Source of the DNA: Kurthia sibirica
GTDB taxonomy: Bacteria > Bacillota > Bacilli > Bacillales_A > Planococcaceae
Reading direction: 5' to 3'
Assembly (NCBI RefSeq): GCF_003143975.1
Contig: NZ_QFVR01000007.1
Span: forward strand, 1 to 64,000
Length of the DNA stretch: 64,000 bases
Shown: positions 53,351 to 63,264 of the stretch, one piece after another
Position numbering within the stretch: position 1 is the stretch's first letter
Layout of the letters: each line of letters starts with the position of its first letter
Program-made: the position numbers and the translations under genes
The notes under the pieces: model-generated
Seen by the model: the letters and a program-made list of their open reading frames with translations, nothing else
Told to the model about the DNA's origin: nothing
Databases searched by the model: none

Positions 53351-55810
53351 TTATTTAACTTCTGTCACTTCTTTCTCAATTTTTGGTTCTTTAATGTCTA
53401 CTACAAACTCTTTATCCTTCACATCAAAGACAACGACATGATTTGGTAAGAGCGTGCCTTTTAGAATTTCTTCTGATAGGCGATCTTCCACATTTTTCTG
53501 AATAGCACGGCGCAATGGACGCGCACCATATTCTGGGTCATAACCTTCATCTGCAAGTTTTTCAAGCGCTGCAGGTGTCAGTTCCAATTGAATATCCTGT
53601 TCTGCTAAACGACTTGTCAATTGTACCGACATTTTTTGTACAATTTCTGATAATTGGTCTTTTTCTAATGCGTGGAAAACAATCATCTCGTCCACGCGGT
53701 TCAAGAACTCTGGACGGAATGCTTTTTTCAATTCTTCTAACATAACATTTTTTGCATTGTCCTGTGATTGTTTTTTCTCTTGTGCACCAAAGCCCAATGA
53801 TTTTCTGAATTTCAATGCTTCAGCACCGATATTTGATGTCATAATCACAACGGTATTACGGAAGTCAACGACACGACCTTTCGAATCGGTTAGGCGACCG
53901 TCATCCAATACTTGTAATAGAATATTAAAGACATCTGGATGCGCTTTTTCAATTTCATCGAAAAGAATAACGGAGTATGGTTTACGGCGTACTTTCTCCG
54001 TTAACTGTCCGCCTTCTTCAAAGCCAACATAACCCGGAGGTGAGCCAACTAGACGTGATGTCGAGTGTTTTTCCATATACTCAGACATATCGACACGAAT
54101 CATTGAATCTTCTTCACCAAACATCACTTCGGCTAAAGCTCTTGCAAGTTCCGTTTTACCGACACCTGTAGGCCCTAAGAAGATAAACGATCCAATCGGA
54201 CGTTTTGGATCTTTTAAACCAGCTCTTGCACGACGAATCGCACGTGAAATAGCTTCGACTGCTTCATTTTGTCCAACGACACGTTTATGAAGCTCGCCTT
54301 CTAAATTCAATAGTTTCGCTGATTCTGCTTCTTCAAGTTTCGACACGGGAATACCTGTCCACATCGATACAACTTCGGCAATATCATTGACCGTTACTTT
54401 AGATTCCGCACGACCTTGTGCTTCTTTCCAGTTTTTCTTCGTTTGCTCTAACTCCTCGATTAGTTTTTGCTCCGAATCGCGGTAACCTGCTGCTTTTTCA
54501 AATTCTTGACTTTGTACTGCTGCATTTTTTTCTGAACGTAGTGCTTCCAAGCTATTTTCTAATTCTTTTAAATTCGGTGGTGTTGTATATGAACGTAAGC
54601 GTACTTTTGAGCCTGCTTCATCGATCAAATCAATCGCTTTATCTGGTAGGAAACGATCAGAAATATAACGATCACTCATTTTAACAGCTGCTTCAACCGC
54701 TTCATCTGTAATTTTCACACGGTGATGAGCCTCATAACGATCACGTAAACCATCAATAATCTGGATGGCCTCTTCTACTGAAGGCTCGTCTACTTGAATC
54801 GGTTGGAAACGTCTTTCAAGCGCTGCATCTTTCTCAATATATTTACGGTACTCATCTAATGTTGTCGCACCAATACATTGTAATTCACCACGTGCTAAAG
54901 ACGGTTTTAAAATATTGGATGCATCGATTGCACCTTCTGCTCCGCCAGCACCGATCAATGTATGCAATTCATCGATGAATAAAATCACATTACCTGCTTG
55001 GCTAATCTCATCCATTACTTTTTTCAAACGATCCTCAAACTCACCGCGATATTTTGTACCCGCAACAACCGTACCCATATCTAATGTCATGACGCGTTTA
55101 TCGCGTAATATTTCAGGTACTTCATTGTTGATTACTTGCTGTGCTAAACCTTCTGCAATAGCTGTCTTACCAACACCCGGTTCACCGATTAACACGGGAT
55201 TATTTTTCGTGCGACGAGATAACACTTCGATTACACGTGTAATTTCTTTGCTACGACCAATTACCGGGTCAAGCTTCCCTTCACGAGCAATCTCTGTTAA
55301 ATCACGCGCTAAGCTATCCAATGTAGGTGTACTAGCCGTTGGTGCCGATGCATTGCTATTTGTAGCTGCATCCGTACTACCCAATAGCTGCAATACTTGC
55401 TGACGTGCTTTGTTCAAGCTTACACCTGCGTTATTTAAGACGCGTGCCGCTACGCCCTCACCTTCACGAATTAATGCTAATAATATATGTTCTGTTCCAA
55501 TATATGTGTGTCCAAGTTTTCTTGATTCATCGACTGACAATTCAATGACTTTTTTAGCGCGAGGCGTATAATGTACAATTGGTCCAACGTTTTTCGTGCC
55601 AACACCGACTAAGTCTTCGATGCCTTCCTCAATAATTTCTGGACTAACTTCAATCGCCTCTAACGCCTTAGCAGCGATACCGCCACCCTCACGAATTAAG
55701 CCGAGTAGAATATGCTCTGTGCCAATCGCTTCGTGCTTCATGCGAATTGCTTCTTCTTGTGCTAATTGTAAAACCTTTTGAGCTCTTTGAGTAAATCGAT
55801 TAAACATCAT
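53351..55810 (-). CDS. clpC: ATP-dependent Clp protease ATPase subunit ClpC
   Basis: 819 aa from the ATG at 55810 ([20 protein letters not shown]), GAGAGG upstream. Two Clp N repeats (about 1-145), AAA module 1 with GEPGVGKTA, a UVR-type coiled-coil middle domain (about 420-455) that binds McsB/MecA-type adaptors, AAA module 2 with GPTGVGKTE, and a ClpP-docking loop near the end. It unfolds phospho-arginine-tagged proteins for ClpP. Confidence 0.97.
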   Translation of the reverse strand: MMFNRFTQRAQKVLQLAQEEAIRMKHEAIGTEHILLGLIREGGGIAAKALEAIEVSPEIIEEGIEDLVGVGTKNVGPIVHYTPRAKKVIELSVDESRKLGHTYIGTEHILLALIREGEGVAARVLNNAGVSLNKARQQVLQLLGSTDAATNSNASAPTASTPTLDSLARDLTEIAREGKLDPVIGRSKEITRVIEVLSRRTKNNPVLIGEPGVGKTAIAEGLAQQVINNEVPEILRDKRVMTLDMGTVVAGTKYRGEFEDRLKKVMDEISQAGNVILFIDELHTLIGAGGAEGAIDASNILKPSLARGELQCIGATTLDEYRKYIEKDAALERRFQPIQVDEPSVEEAIQIIDGLRDRYEAHHRVKITDEAVEAAVKMSDRYISDRFLPDKAIDLIDEAGSKVRLRSYTTPPNLKELENSLEALRSEKNAAVQSQEFEKAAGYRDSEQKLIEELEQTKKNWKEAQGRAESKVTVNDIAEVVSMWTGIPVSKLEEAESAKLLNLEGELHKRVVGQNEAVEAISRAIRRARAGLKDPKRPIGSFIFLGPTGVGKTELARALAEVMFGEEDSMIRVDMSEYMEKHSTSRLVGSPPGYVGFEEGGQLTEKVRRKPYSVILFDEIEKAHPDVFNILLQVLDDGRLTDSKGRVVDFRNTVVIMTSNIGAEALKFRKSLGFGAQEKKQSQDNAKNVMLEELKKAFRPEFLNRVDEMIVFHALEKDQLSEIVQKMSVQLTSRLAEQDIQLELTPAALEKLADEGYDPEYGARPLRRAIQKNVEDRLSEEILKGTLLPNHVVVFDVKDKEFVVDIKEPKIEKEVTEVK

Positions 55811-56903
55811 ATGAATCCTCTCCCTTTTCCCCGTTATGGTGGTTAATCCCATCAAGAATCATGTCTCTAATTAAAGTTGCACGATAGACATCTCGCTCAT
55901 TAGGCTTTAATGTTGTACCCGCATATTGTTGTAAAAATCCCTGTTGCATCGCAAGCATACACTTATTTAAAACTTCATTTGGTATGCTATTGATAATACC
56001 TAAATCTATACCCAAACGAACATTTGATAAACAAACAGCCGCTTCTTCAGTGGTAAGAATTCGCGCATGCTGTAAGGTTCCCATCGCGCGATGTAATTTA
56101 TCCGATACAGCGATGGAAGCATGTTCTAACATCGCCTTGCGTGCTGCTGTTTCACGTAGAACGATTTGTTCAACAATAACCGTGAGATCATGAATGATTT
56201 CTTCCTCGGTTTTACCGAGTGTTACTTGATTGGAAATTTGATAATAATTACCGATTGCTTCAGTGCCTTCACCATATAAACCTCTTACAACCAATCCTAA
56301 ACGTGGCATCATCGATATAAGTTGACGCATTTGATTAGTCATTGTCAATGCAGGTAAATGCATCATAACTGAAGCGCGAAGACCTGTACCGACATTCGTC
56401 GGGCAGCAAGTAATATAACCATATTTTTCATCGAAAGCATAATCGATACTCGCTTCGATATAATCATCGATTACATTTGCTTTCGCCAATGCTTTTTCAA
56501 GTTGTAAACCCGCTTCCAAACACTGAATGCGAATATGGTCTTCTTCATTAATCATAATACTGATTGATTCATCGTCAGCTAGTAATACCGAGCCAACTGT
56601 TTCTTTTTTTGCGAGTTGCGGACTGATTAAATGCTTTTCAACAAGCATCTGCTTTTGTAGTGCTGATTTCGTCGTTAAATCAAAATGTGAAAAATGGATT
56701 GCCAGTTGTTCAGCATCCAATAGAACACCGCTCACTTGGCGATCGATAGCCATCGCAGTTTCTTCAGAAAAAGCTCTTGGAAAACGATGTCCATCTAGAT
56801 TACGTGCTAAGCGAATGCGTGTACTCATAACAATATCACCATGCTGTTGATCACCCGACATCCACGCTGCAGAATCATCTTTTAAAAAATGCTCAAAGTT
56901 CAT
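55800..56903 (-). CDS. mcsB: protein arginine kinase McsB
   Basis: 367 aa from the ATG at 56903 ([15 protein letters not shown]), overlapping mcsA by 11 bp and clpC by 11 bp. Phosphagen-kinase fold: [13 protein letters not shown] (ATP site) and [14 protein letters not shown] (catalytic loop). It marks aggregated proteins and CtsR with phospho-arginine for ClpCP. Confidence 0.96.
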   Translation of the reverse strand: MNFEHFLKDDSAAWMSGDQQHGDIVMSTRIRLARNLDGHRFPRAFSEETAMAIDRQVSGVLLDAEQLAIHFSHFDLTTKSALQKQMLVEKHLISPQLAKKETVGSVLLADDESISIMINEEDHIRIQCLEAGLQLEKALAKANVIDDYIEASIDYAFDEKYGYITCCPTNVGTGLRASVMMHLPALTMTNQMRQLISMMPRLGLVVRGLYGEGTEAIGNYYQISNQVTLGKTEEEIIHDLTVIVEQIVLRETAARKAMLEHASIAVSDKLHRAMGTLQHARILTTEEAAVCLSNVRLGIDLGIINSIPNEVLNKCMLAMQQGFLQQYAGTTLKPNERDVYRATLIRDMILDGINHHNGEKGEDSYDV

Positions 56904-57450
56904 CGTCTTCAGCACCACCTTGTTGTAACTTCGCTTGTAAATGATATATTTTATCGCGCAAAGATGCGGCTTCTTCAAAATTTTCATCTTGAATGGCTAT
57001 TTTCATCATCTGGCGTAAATTTTCTATTTCTTTTTTTAGTTGGTAGGATTCTTGTAAACCACTTGGCACTTTACCAATATGCTTTGTCGCACCATTATGC
57101 ATACGTTTAAAAACTTGTGGCAACTGCTGTGAAAAAGTTTCATAGCAATGTGGACAATTGAACTTGCCTTGCTGTAAAAATTGTTGGTAGGTCATATGAC
57201 AATTTGCACATTGAATATCCGATTGGTTTTCTATCGTTGATTCCGGTGTATCTGTAGACCAATCCGGTATGCCAAACCAACTTGAAAAAATTTGTGCAAT
57301 TGACATTGGCTGTGTGTCCTCACTAGCTGTTTTGGCATAGCCGATTTCTTCACTGCACACATCACAATAATGTTTGGCATAGTGCTCACCGTTTCTCGTA
57401 TGCGTTACCGTCACGGTAGCAGGCCTTTGCTTACAATTTTCGCATATCAT
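56893..57450 (-). CDS. mcsA: McsB activator McsA
   Basis: 185 aa from the ATG at 57450 (MICENCKQRPATV); a GTG three codons earlier is less likely. Zinc-binding pairs CENC, CDVC, CANC and CPHC, then a C-terminal UVR domain (EIENLRQMMKIAIQDENFEEA). It activates McsB and senses heat and metal or thiol stress. Confidence 0.95.
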   Translation of the reverse strand: MICENCKQRPATVTVTHTRNGEHYAKHYCDVCSEEIGYAKTASEDTQPMSIAQIFSSWFGIPDWSTDTPESTIENQSDIQCANCHMTYQQFLQQGKFNCPHCYETFSQQLPQVFKRMHNGATKHIGKVPSGLQESYQLKKEIENLRQMMKIAIQDENFEEAASLRDKIYHLQAKLQQGGAEDDEL

Positions 57451-57465
57451 TGCATACACCTTCTT

Positions 57466-57936
57466 TTATGATTCATTTTCATACATAATCGTCATCAAAA
57501 TAGCACTCAATATTCGTGCGCGTAGTTGATCGCGATAGGGTAATTCAATGGCGATTACCTGACGATCAACCGCTGCAAGAATCATCTTCGCCTCACGCTT
57601 AGAAATCACTTGTTCATCTATAAGTCGAAAGACAATATCTTCCGTTGCAATTTGTGATACTTCATCACCAATATGCTTCAAAATCTCTTCTATTAAATGT
57701 GCCTTTGAACTTGCGCGTACACGTAATATACGAATATAACCTCCACCGCCACGTTTACTTTCAACATGGTAGCCTCTTTCAATCGTAAAGCGTGTATTAA
57801 TCACGTAATTTATTTGAGAGGGAACGCATTGGAAGCGGTCGGCAATTTCGCTTCTTTTAATCTCTATGAGTCCACGACCTTCAGATTCAATGACTTCTTT
57901 CAAATAATTCTCGATAATATTCGAAATATTTTTCAC
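57466..57936 (-). CDS. ctsR: transcriptional repressor of class III heat-shock genes CtsR
   Basis: 156 aa, start GTG at 57936 (KNISNIIENYLKEVIE after fMet), GGAG 7 nt upstream; the frame extends 34 codons through the promoter. Winged helix-turn-helix with the glycine-rich wing SKRGGGGYIRI that contacts DNA and senses heat, and a C-terminal domain bound by McsB. It is the first gene of its own regulated operon. Confidence 0.96.
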   Translation of the reverse strand: MKNISNIIENYLKEVIESEGRGLIEIKRSEIADRFQCVPSQINYVINTRFTIERGYHVESKRGGGGYIRILRVRASSKAHLIEEILKHIGDEVSQIATEDIVFRLIDEQVISKREAKMILAAVDRQVIAIELPYRDQLRARILSAILMTIMYENES

Positions 57937-57968
57937 GTGCCATCTCCACCCCCGTCCTCCATACTGAC

Positions 57969-57985
57969 TTTGACTATCTTTGACT
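57969..57985 (-). promoter_or_regulatory. CtsR operator
   Basis: The minus strand reads AGTCAAAGATAGTCAAA, two direct heptads with a 3-nt gap, matching the RGTCAAA-NNN-RGTCAAA CtsR consensus. It overlaps the transcription start, so binding would block initiation and give autoregulation. Confidence 0.9.
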
Positions 57986-57987
57986 AT

Positions 57988-58017
57988 ATTATAAATTGCA
58001 GAAGGTATTTTGTGCAA
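57988..58017 (-). promoter_or_regulatory. ctsR operon promoter
   Basis: Minus strand: -35 TTGCAC (58012-58017), 18-bp spacer, -10 TATAAT (57988-57993), right before the CtsR operator. Confidence 0.75.
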
Positions 58018-58059
58018 ATAAAAAGATTCGATGATCAAAAATCATTTATTTTACAATAA

Positions 58060-58096
58060 AAAAAGAGCAATCGCTTTTTACGCAATTGCTCTTTTT
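58060..58096 (-). terminator. terminator of the DUF4870 gene
   Basis: AAAAAGAGCAAT / ATTGCTCTTTTT, 12 bp with 13-nt loop containing an inner CGC/GCG pair. T-runs on both strands; it stops the upstream gene before the ctsR promoter. Confidence 0.85.
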
Positions 58097-58101
58097 AGAC
58101 A

Positions 58102-58407
58102 TTATACCCAACGACCGACAATAGGATATTGCCATTTTTCGCCCTTCAACGCTTTTACAATACCAATAATTGGTACGATTAACGTCATCAATCCAAAGAC
58201 AATTAACATTGGTATACCAATGAGCACAAAGACAAGAATACCCGAAATACCCAACAATACCGCCATAACAATTTGGAATAGTAGTGCTTGTATCGACAAT
58301 GATTTTACTTCGTCATCTTGTATGAGAAGGAAAAATAAAATCGGCACAAGGAACGGTGCGAATAGTGGACTTGCGTGCAAGATTACTTTGATCCATTTAT
58401 TATCCAT
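58102..58407 (-). CDS. DUF4870-family membrane protein
   Basis: 101 aa, mostly hydrophobic. About three helices (14-30, 40-60, 66-84), with the acidic turn QDDEVKSLSIQALLFQ after the first helix, typical of DUF4870/TM-HPP-like small proteins. Function unknown in this family. It is monocistronic, ending in its own terminator. Confidence 0.75.
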   Translation of the reverse strand: MDNKWIKVILHASPLFAPFLVPILFFLLIQDDEVKSLSIQALLFQIVMAVLLGISGILVFVLIGIPMLIVFGLMTLIVPIIGIVKALKGEKWQYPIVGRWV

Positions 58408-58531
58408 TTACAACACCCTTTCTCTTTCTAATACTCTATTTACGTTCATCACTACATGAAAGTTTCATATTGGAACATATTTAGTTGTTCTTCGTCCTCA
58501 CTACTACAAATTAACAAGGAGGCGATTCGGT

Positions 58532-58705
58532 ATGAAAAAATTCATCTATTACAGCCTATCTATCACCATTTGTATTTGCATCTTTTTCATCATGCCTTAT
58601 ATGATGTTAAAAAGTTCTATTCAGCCGAATTGCACAAGTACCTCTACACAATGTGCTAAAACGACAACCAATCAAATACAACAATTAGTAAGTTCTTTCA
58701 GGTGA
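58532..58705 (+). CDS. 57-aa single-pass membrane peptide
   Basis: Begins MKKFIYYSLSITICICIFF and ends QIQQLVSSFR. Lys2-Lys3 plus one hydrophobic helix (about 4-27) look like a membrane anchor or signal peptide, followed by a polar Thr/Ser tail with Cys34 and Cys41. AAGGAGGCG stands 7 nt before the ATG, a strong ribosome-binding site. No homologue is recognised. It is co-oriented with CorA, 66 bp ahead of it. Confidence 0.6.
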   Translation: MKKFIYYSLSITICICIFFIMPYMMLKSSIQPNCTSTSTQCAKTTTNQIQQLVSSFR

Positions 58706-58771
58706 AATGTGACAAAGGACAGCGACTATGGGAAAATGGCAATAACTTTACAATTCAATTGAGGTGACAAA

Positions 58772-59737
58772 ATGATTTACACACTTGGCCTAACAAAAGA
58801 TCAAAAGTTACTGAGTGATTTCCCACTAGAAGCTATTCATGATGATAAATTCGAATGGTATTGGGTAGATTTTGATGCACCTACTGCAAAAGAAAGCCAA
58901 CTACTCGCTAGTTTTTTCCAGTTCCATCCACTTGCAGTTGAAGACGCAATTTCTCGGTTACAACGTCCTAAAATTGACTATTACTCAGATTATCATTTCA
59001 CTGTCATTCACCGCTTAAATCAACAGACAATTGAAGCGGAGGAAGTGAATTTATTCGTTTCGACTAAATTCGTCATAACCTATCATAAATTTCATGCTCC
59101 AGAACTAGAACTGACACGTAAACGACTGCTTACACACCCAAAATTTTGGGAACGTGGAACAATTTATATTATGTATCAAATTATCGATAAAATCGTCGAT
59201 AACTTTTTTCCGATGATTTACAATATCGAAGATCACTTAAATACAATAGAAGATAAGCTTGATTATAAAAATAGCGTTGCTTTAATGAACGATGTTTTCG
59301 ACCTCAGAAATGATTTACTTCATCTTCGTCGCACCGTACTCCCAATGCGCGATTTACTCTATAGTATTTTAAGTTCCAAACGACTCCAGCTTGTCCCTCA
59401 AGAGCAAGCCTATTTTGGTGACGTTCATGACCATTTAGTAAAACTCACGGAAATGGTAGAGTCCAATCGTGAGCTGACAGCGGATATGCGTGATAGCCAT
59501 ATGTCGATGAATGCTATTCGAATGAATAATATTATGATGACTTTAACAATCGTCTCTACTATTTTCATACCACTAACATTTATCGCGGGCATATATGGTA
59601 TGAACTTTATCAATATGCCTGAATTGGAATGGCATTATGGCTATTTCATCGTACTCGGGGCTATGCTGTTATTAGGGGGTAGCATGCTCATTTTATTTAA
59701 GAAGCGTGGATGGCTCGATTTTTCTAAAGATAAATAA
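58772..59737 (+). CDS. corA: CorA-family magnesium transporter
   Basis: 321 aa. Cytoplasmic N-terminal domain (about 1-255), two C-terminal helices (about 260-280 and 295-313), and the signature IYGMNF (about 276-281) at the pore mouth, then MPELEW. It imports Mg2+ or, in some members, other divalent ions. GAGGTG precedes the ATG. The stop codon abuts repeat copy 1. Confidence 0.92.
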   Translation: MIYTLGLTKDQKLLSDFPLEAIHDDKFEWYWVDFDAPTAKESQLLASFFQFHPLAVEDAISRLQRPKIDYYSDYHFTVIHRLNQQTIEAEEVNLFVSTKFVITYHKFHAPELELTRKRLLTHPKFWERGTIYIMYQIIDKIVDNFFPMIYNIEDHLNTIEDKLDYKNSVALMNDVFDLRNDLLHLRRTVLPMRDLLYSILSSKRLQLVPQEQAYFGDVHDHLVKLTEMVESNRELTADMRDSHMSMNAIRMNNIMMTLTIVSTIFIPLTFIAGIYGMNFINMPELEWHYGYFIVLGAMLLLGGSMLILFKKRGWLDFSKDK

Positions 59738-59962
59738 AAAGAGCCTGAGACAAACGTATTTTCAACAGAGAAAATCCCGTATGATTCTTCGAAATCATAC
59801 GGGATTATTCATTTCAATCCATTTCCGCTTCGAAAAACACTTTCCGCGGACGGGGCTTCAAACGCCTCGTCACTGCGTTTCTGCGGGGTTTTCTGCGCGT
59901 TCAATTGATTTGATTATTCGTATATGAGACATACTATTTTTGTTCTGTCCCAGGCTCTTTTA
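59736..59962 (+). repeat. 226-bp structured repeat with terminal inverted repeats, copy 1
   Basis: Starts AAAAAGAGCCTGAGACA and ends TGTCCCAGGCTCTTTTA, imperfect inverted termini. Inside is a 14-bp perfect hairpin, AATCCCGTATGATT (59773-59786) against 59793-59806. Compared by eye with copy 2 it differs at about 18 or 19 positions (about 92% identity). It fills the gap between the CorA stop and the end of a minus-strand gene. No ORF. Confidence 0.88.
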
Positions 59963-60157
59963 TTTAGGCTCTGTTTGGTCTTTCAAACCAAATAATATGT
60001 AAGATACGATAAAGGTAACAAGACCACCACCAAATGCAATCAACCATCGCGTAGTAATAGTCACAGCTGTATGGTCGTTATTGAGTACCATCAATGCAGT
60101 AACAATGACGACAATTGTTAACGGAAAACCAAACTTAATTCCTCTCATATGATTCAT
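59960..60157 (-). CDS. small two-helix membrane protein
   Basis: 65 aa. Helices at about 10-26 and 37-58; the tail GLKDQTEPK is cytoplasmic-like. AGAGG lies 9 nt before the ATG. I do not recognise a family. Its stop codon lies inside the right terminus of repeat copy 1, so the repeat supplies its end and terminator. Confidence 0.6.
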   Translation of the reverse strand: MNHMRGIKFGFPLTIVVIVTALMVLNNDHTAVTITTRWLIAFGGGLVTFIVSYILFGLKDQTEPK

Positions 60158-60438
60158 CTAAAACATCCTCTGCAACTTTTTCTTCCATCATATCATCAAT
60201 TACAACATATTACATTTATGGATTTTATCATTTTTTTGTAAAAAAAATATATAACAAAAAATGATTTTTATATTTTTTTATACTTTTCATCATCAAATAA
60301 TGATAAATTAAACTATAGAAGTGATTATATAATCACATTACTTACTTTTTTTGGTAATAAAAAGTTCCTCTAAGCTATATAAAAAATAGTTATAATTAGT
60401 ACTTTAAGACCAAAGAAAAATCGGAGGAATTTATTAAC
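60158..60438 (+). promoter_or_regulatory. upstream region of the globin-coupled receptor with 16-bp palindrome
   Basis: An A/T-rich gap. GTGATTATATAATCAC (60321-60336) is a perfect palindrome and a plausible operator, roughly 55-70 bp upstream of TATAAT (60391-60396). No good -35 at 16-18 bp and no sigma-D type motif were found, so the promoter class is unresolved. Confidence 0.45.
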
Positions 60439-61743
60439 ATGATATGGAATCGCAAAAAGAACAATGAATCAACAACTTTTTTTAATGTTGATGACCATGT
60501 AAAACAAGTATCAATCAACTTACCTAGAAACTCAGCTTTAGAGAAACAATTGGAACTACTAAAACTAACTTGCGAAGATCTCGCCATCATCCATCAACTA
60601 CAACCACTAGCAGCAGATGCTGTAGATAATATGGTCACAGGATTCTACGAAGCAATTTCATTAGCTCCTGAATTAACGCAGATCATCAGTAAACATTCTC
60701 ATATCGATAAACTAAAGGTAACATTGACGCAACATATATTTGAAATGTTTACCGGAACGATTAATACAGACTATATTAAGCAACGTAAAGTAATCGCTTT
60801 TGTTCACGTGAAAATCGGCCTATCTTCAAAATGGTATTTAGCTTCTTTCCAATCACTTATTAATTCATTTATCGATTTTATCGACACATTGGATATGTCA
60901 CGAGCTGATGCGTCACGTGCAATTAAAGCTTTTACAAAACTTATTAATTTTGAACAACAAATTGTCATTGAAGCCTATGATAACCGACTGGAAGAATTAC
61001 GTGAAAAAGAAGAAATAATTAAACAAAAGATCATCTTAACTGTGCAAAGTACATCACAAGAATTAACAGCTGTTAGTGAAGAAACAACTGCCTCTATCCA
61101 ATCTTTGTCTACACAAACAGATGATATTGCCAATTCAACTAAACAAGGTTTAAATTTCGTCAATTCAACGAATGAAAAATCAGAAAAAGGTCGTATCTTA
61201 TTAACGACTCAAAATAATTTAATGGCAAAAATGACAAAGAGCATTCAACAACTTGATGCGACAATGAGTAAATTACGTATTTCTTCAAAACAAATTAATG
61301 ATATTGTCCTACTTGTGACAAGCATTGCTGACCAAACAAATCTTTTGGCATTAAATGCTTCTATAGAGGCGGCTCGAGCTGGTGAGCATGGGAAAGGTTT
61401 TGCAGTCGTAGCAGATGAAGTTCGAAAATTAGCGGAAGAAACAAAAGCAGCTGTTCAGGATGTTTCTCGTCTCATCCATGAAACTGAAAATAATATTGAA
61501 AATATGTCTTCCTCTGTAGTGGAAGTTGATACACAGATTAATGATGGCGTAAATATGCAACAGGAATTATCGGATGCCTTCCATACAATCGTTGAAGCTG
61601 TCAACGGTATTCAAAAGATTAATGAAGATACGACAGAAGATATCTCAACTATTTCACGTCTGCTAGATGATTTATCAGAAGGTGCCGAACAAGTATCTCA
61701 ATCTGCTGTCCAATTATCCGAAGTAACATATGAATTAAATTAA
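60439..61743 (+). CDS. hemAT: globin-coupled methyl-accepting chemotaxis protein (HemAT type)
   Basis: 434 aa, no transmembrane helix. N-terminal globin domain (about 1-180): proximal His123 in AFVHVKIGL and Tyr70 in FYEAI occupy the same numbers as the heme ligand and distal Tyr of B. subtilis HemAT. A coiled-coil linker leads to an MCP signalling domain with tip [20 protein letters not shown] (about 298-317). HemAT senses O2 for aerotaxis through CheA/CheW. GGAGG precedes the ATG. Confidence 0.92.
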   Translation: MIWNRKKNNESTTFFNVDDHVKQVSINLPRNSALEKQLELLKLTCEDLAIIHQLQPLAADAVDNMVTGFYEAISLAPELTQIISKHSHIDKLKVTLTQHIFEMFTGTINTDYIKQRKVIAFVHVKIGLSSKWYLASFQSLINSFIDFIDTLDMSRADASRAIKAFTKLINFEQQIVIEAYDNRLEELREKEEIIKQKIILTVQSTSQELTAVSEETTASIQSLSTQTDDIANSTKQGLNFVNSTNEKSEKGRILLTTQNNLMAKMTKSIQQLDATMSKLRISSKQINDIVLLVTSIADQTNLLALNASIEAARAGEHGKGFAVVADEVRKLAEETKAAVQDVSRLIHETENNIENMSSSVVEVDTQINDGVNMQQELSDAFHTIVEAVNGIQKINEDTTEDISTISRLLDDLSEGAEQVSQSAVQLSEVTYELN

Positions 61744-61853
61744 TTTTCTTCTATTTATTTCTTCCTATTTTGAGTGTAGAAACATCGAAAAACTGTCTAT
61801 TTAATGTAAAGTCAGCTACAATATGTCCATAGCAATTTTAGGGGGCATTATTG

Positions 61854-62483
61854 GTGGTTACTCTTTATATAACAAGGCATGGAGAAACAGAATGGAATCT
61901 TCAAAAGCGCATGCAAGGTTGGTGTGATTCACCATTGACTATAGCCGGTGTAAAAGCCGCTCATGCGCTAGGAAAACGATTAGCTTCTATATCGTTTAAC
62001 GCTGTCTATGCTAGTCCAAGCGGTAGAACTGTTGATACAGCACAAATTATTTGTCAAAATCGACAACTGCCTATTTTCTTCAAACAACAATTAAAGGAAA
62101 TACATGTAGGTGAATGGCAAGGGATGCGCGCTGAGGATATCAAAGAGCGCTACCCACAACAATATGATGCTTACTATAATGATCCACTGCACTATCACTC
62201 GATCGAGGGTGAATCCTTTTTGCAGGTTTTAGAACGTTCGGTATCACTAATCGATGAAATCACGACTAAATACGATGCGGATGCAACGGTACTAATCGTG
62301 ACACATGCTGTCGTAAAAAAATTATTAATCGTTTATTTCAACAACCAATCAATTGCTCATGTTTGGGAGCCACCTTTCATCCATGGTACAAGTTTGACGA
62401 TTGTCCATATCGATGATGGTTGCGTTACGATTGAATTGATTGGCGATACAAGTCATATTGCACAAGAAGCACTAAGCTACTAA
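61854..62483 (+). CDS. histidine phosphatase family protein (PhoE/GpmB-like)
   Basis: 209 aa from GTG at 61854, 8 nt after AGGGGG; a TTG at 61851 is the alternative. Phospho-acceptor His in ITRHGETEWN, catalytic partner motif HVGEWQGM, and second His in LIVTHAVVKK. This superfamily includes broad phosphatases and cobalamin-pathway CobC; substrate cannot be told. No operon partner. The stop TAA abuts repeat copy 2. Confidence 0.85.
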   Translation: MVTLYITRHGETEWNLQKRMQGWCDSPLTIAGVKAAHALGKRLASISFNAVYASPSGRTVDTAQIICQNRQLPIFFKQQLKEIHVGEWQGMRAEDIKERYPQQYDAYYNDPLHYHSIEGESFLQVLERSVSLIDEITTKYDADATVLIVTHAVVKKLLIVYFNNQSIAHVWEPPFIHGTSLTIVHIDDGCVTIELIGDTSHIAQEALSY

Positions 62484-62708
62484 AAAGAGCCTGAGACAAA
62501 CGTATTTCCAACAGAGAAAATCCCGTATGATTTTTCGAAATCATACGGGATTTTTCATTTCAATCAATTCCCGCCTCGGAAAACGCTCTCCGCGGACAGG
62601 GCTTTAAACGCCTCGTCACTGCGTTCCTGTAGGGTTTTTTGCGCGTTCAATTGATTTGATTATTCGTATTGGAGACATACTATTTTTGTTCTGTCTCAGG
62701 CTCTTTTT
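62482..62708 (+). repeat. 226-bp structured repeat with terminal inverted repeats, copy 2
   Basis: Same orientation as copy 1. Its termini AAAAAGAGCCTGAGACA and TGTCTCAGGCTCTTTTT are a perfect 17-bp inverted pair. The inner hairpin (62519-62532 against 62539-62552) is conserved with its loop changed by one base. It lies between the phosphatase stop and the thioesterase stop, again a convergent gap. Confidence 0.9.
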
Positions 62709-62712
62709 GTTG

Positions 62713-63198
62713 TTAGAAAAAAGAATGAGGCATTTCTCGTTTAGCTCGGCGATGGTCCCGACGCATAGGCCCTGATTCAAACAGACGTGATTCCTCATTG
62801 GTTTCTGGAAATACGGGCGCAACTGATTGCGGTGTCCCTTCGCTATCAACAGCAACCATCGTCACGAATGATTCCGTTGTTAAACGACGTTCATTCGTTT
62901 CGATATTACGCGCGGATACACGAATATAAATTTCCATCGACGAACGTCCTGTCGTACTAACAACACCTTCAAGCTCTAATATATCGCCCGAACGAACAGG
63001 TGATATAAAATCGACCGAATCAAAAGATGCCGTTACCGTTTGCATTTTAGCATGCTTCATCGAAGTAATTGCTGCAATTTCATCTATATAGGCAAGAATT
63101 TTACCACCGAACACCGTATTCATATGATTTGTATCTGGTGGTAATACAAGTCTTGTTTGGATTGTGCGTGAATTGGACATTGGAATTGCCTCTAACAT
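62713..63198 (-). CDS. hotdog-fold acyl-CoA thioesterase (YkhA/BACH type)
   Basis: 161 aa from the ATG at 63198 (MLEAIPMSNSR); an ATG six codons later with AGAGG upstream is possible. Conserved FGGKILAYIDEIAAITSMKH and the SVDFISPVRSGD block mark the BFIT/BACH family that hydrolyses acyl-CoA. The tail is rich in Arg. Ends 5 bp from repeat copy 2, which likely terminates it. Confidence 0.85.
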   Translation of the reverse strand: MLEAIPMSNSRTIQTRLVLPPDTNHMNTVFGGKILAYIDEIAAITSMKHAKMQTVTASFDSVDFISPVRSGDILELEGVVSTTGRSSMEIYIRVSARNIETNERRLTTESFVTMVAVDSEGTPQSVAPVFPETNEESRLFESGPMRRDHRRAKREMPHSFF

Positions 63199-63235
63199 TG
63201 AAAACACCCCTTAACATTAGTTGTCATCTGTATTA

Positions 63236-63264
63236 ATAGTAAATGATAAACTGTGCTATTGCAA
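63236..63264 (-). promoter_or_regulatory. thioesterase promoter candidate
   Basis: Minus strand: -35 TTGCAA (63259-63264), 17-bp spacer, -10 TACTAT (63236-63241), about 38 bp before the gene. Confidence 0.45.

Noticed and set aside
54915-55403. Plus-strand open frame of 162 codons opposite clpC
   Set aside because: A shadow of the highly constrained AAA module of clpC; no ribosome-binding site and no recognisable family.
57937-58038. 34-codon N-terminal extension of ctsR
   Set aside because: It translates the CtsR operator and -10 element; the GTG at 57936 gives the family length.
59736-59962. Insertion sequence
   Set aside because: Despite inverted termini there is no transposase ORF; the element is too short to be autonomous.
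62616-62855. Minus-strand open frame of 79 codons spanning repeat copy 2 and the thioesterase end
   Set aside because: It overlaps the thioesterase in another frame and crosses the repeat; no ribosome-binding site.
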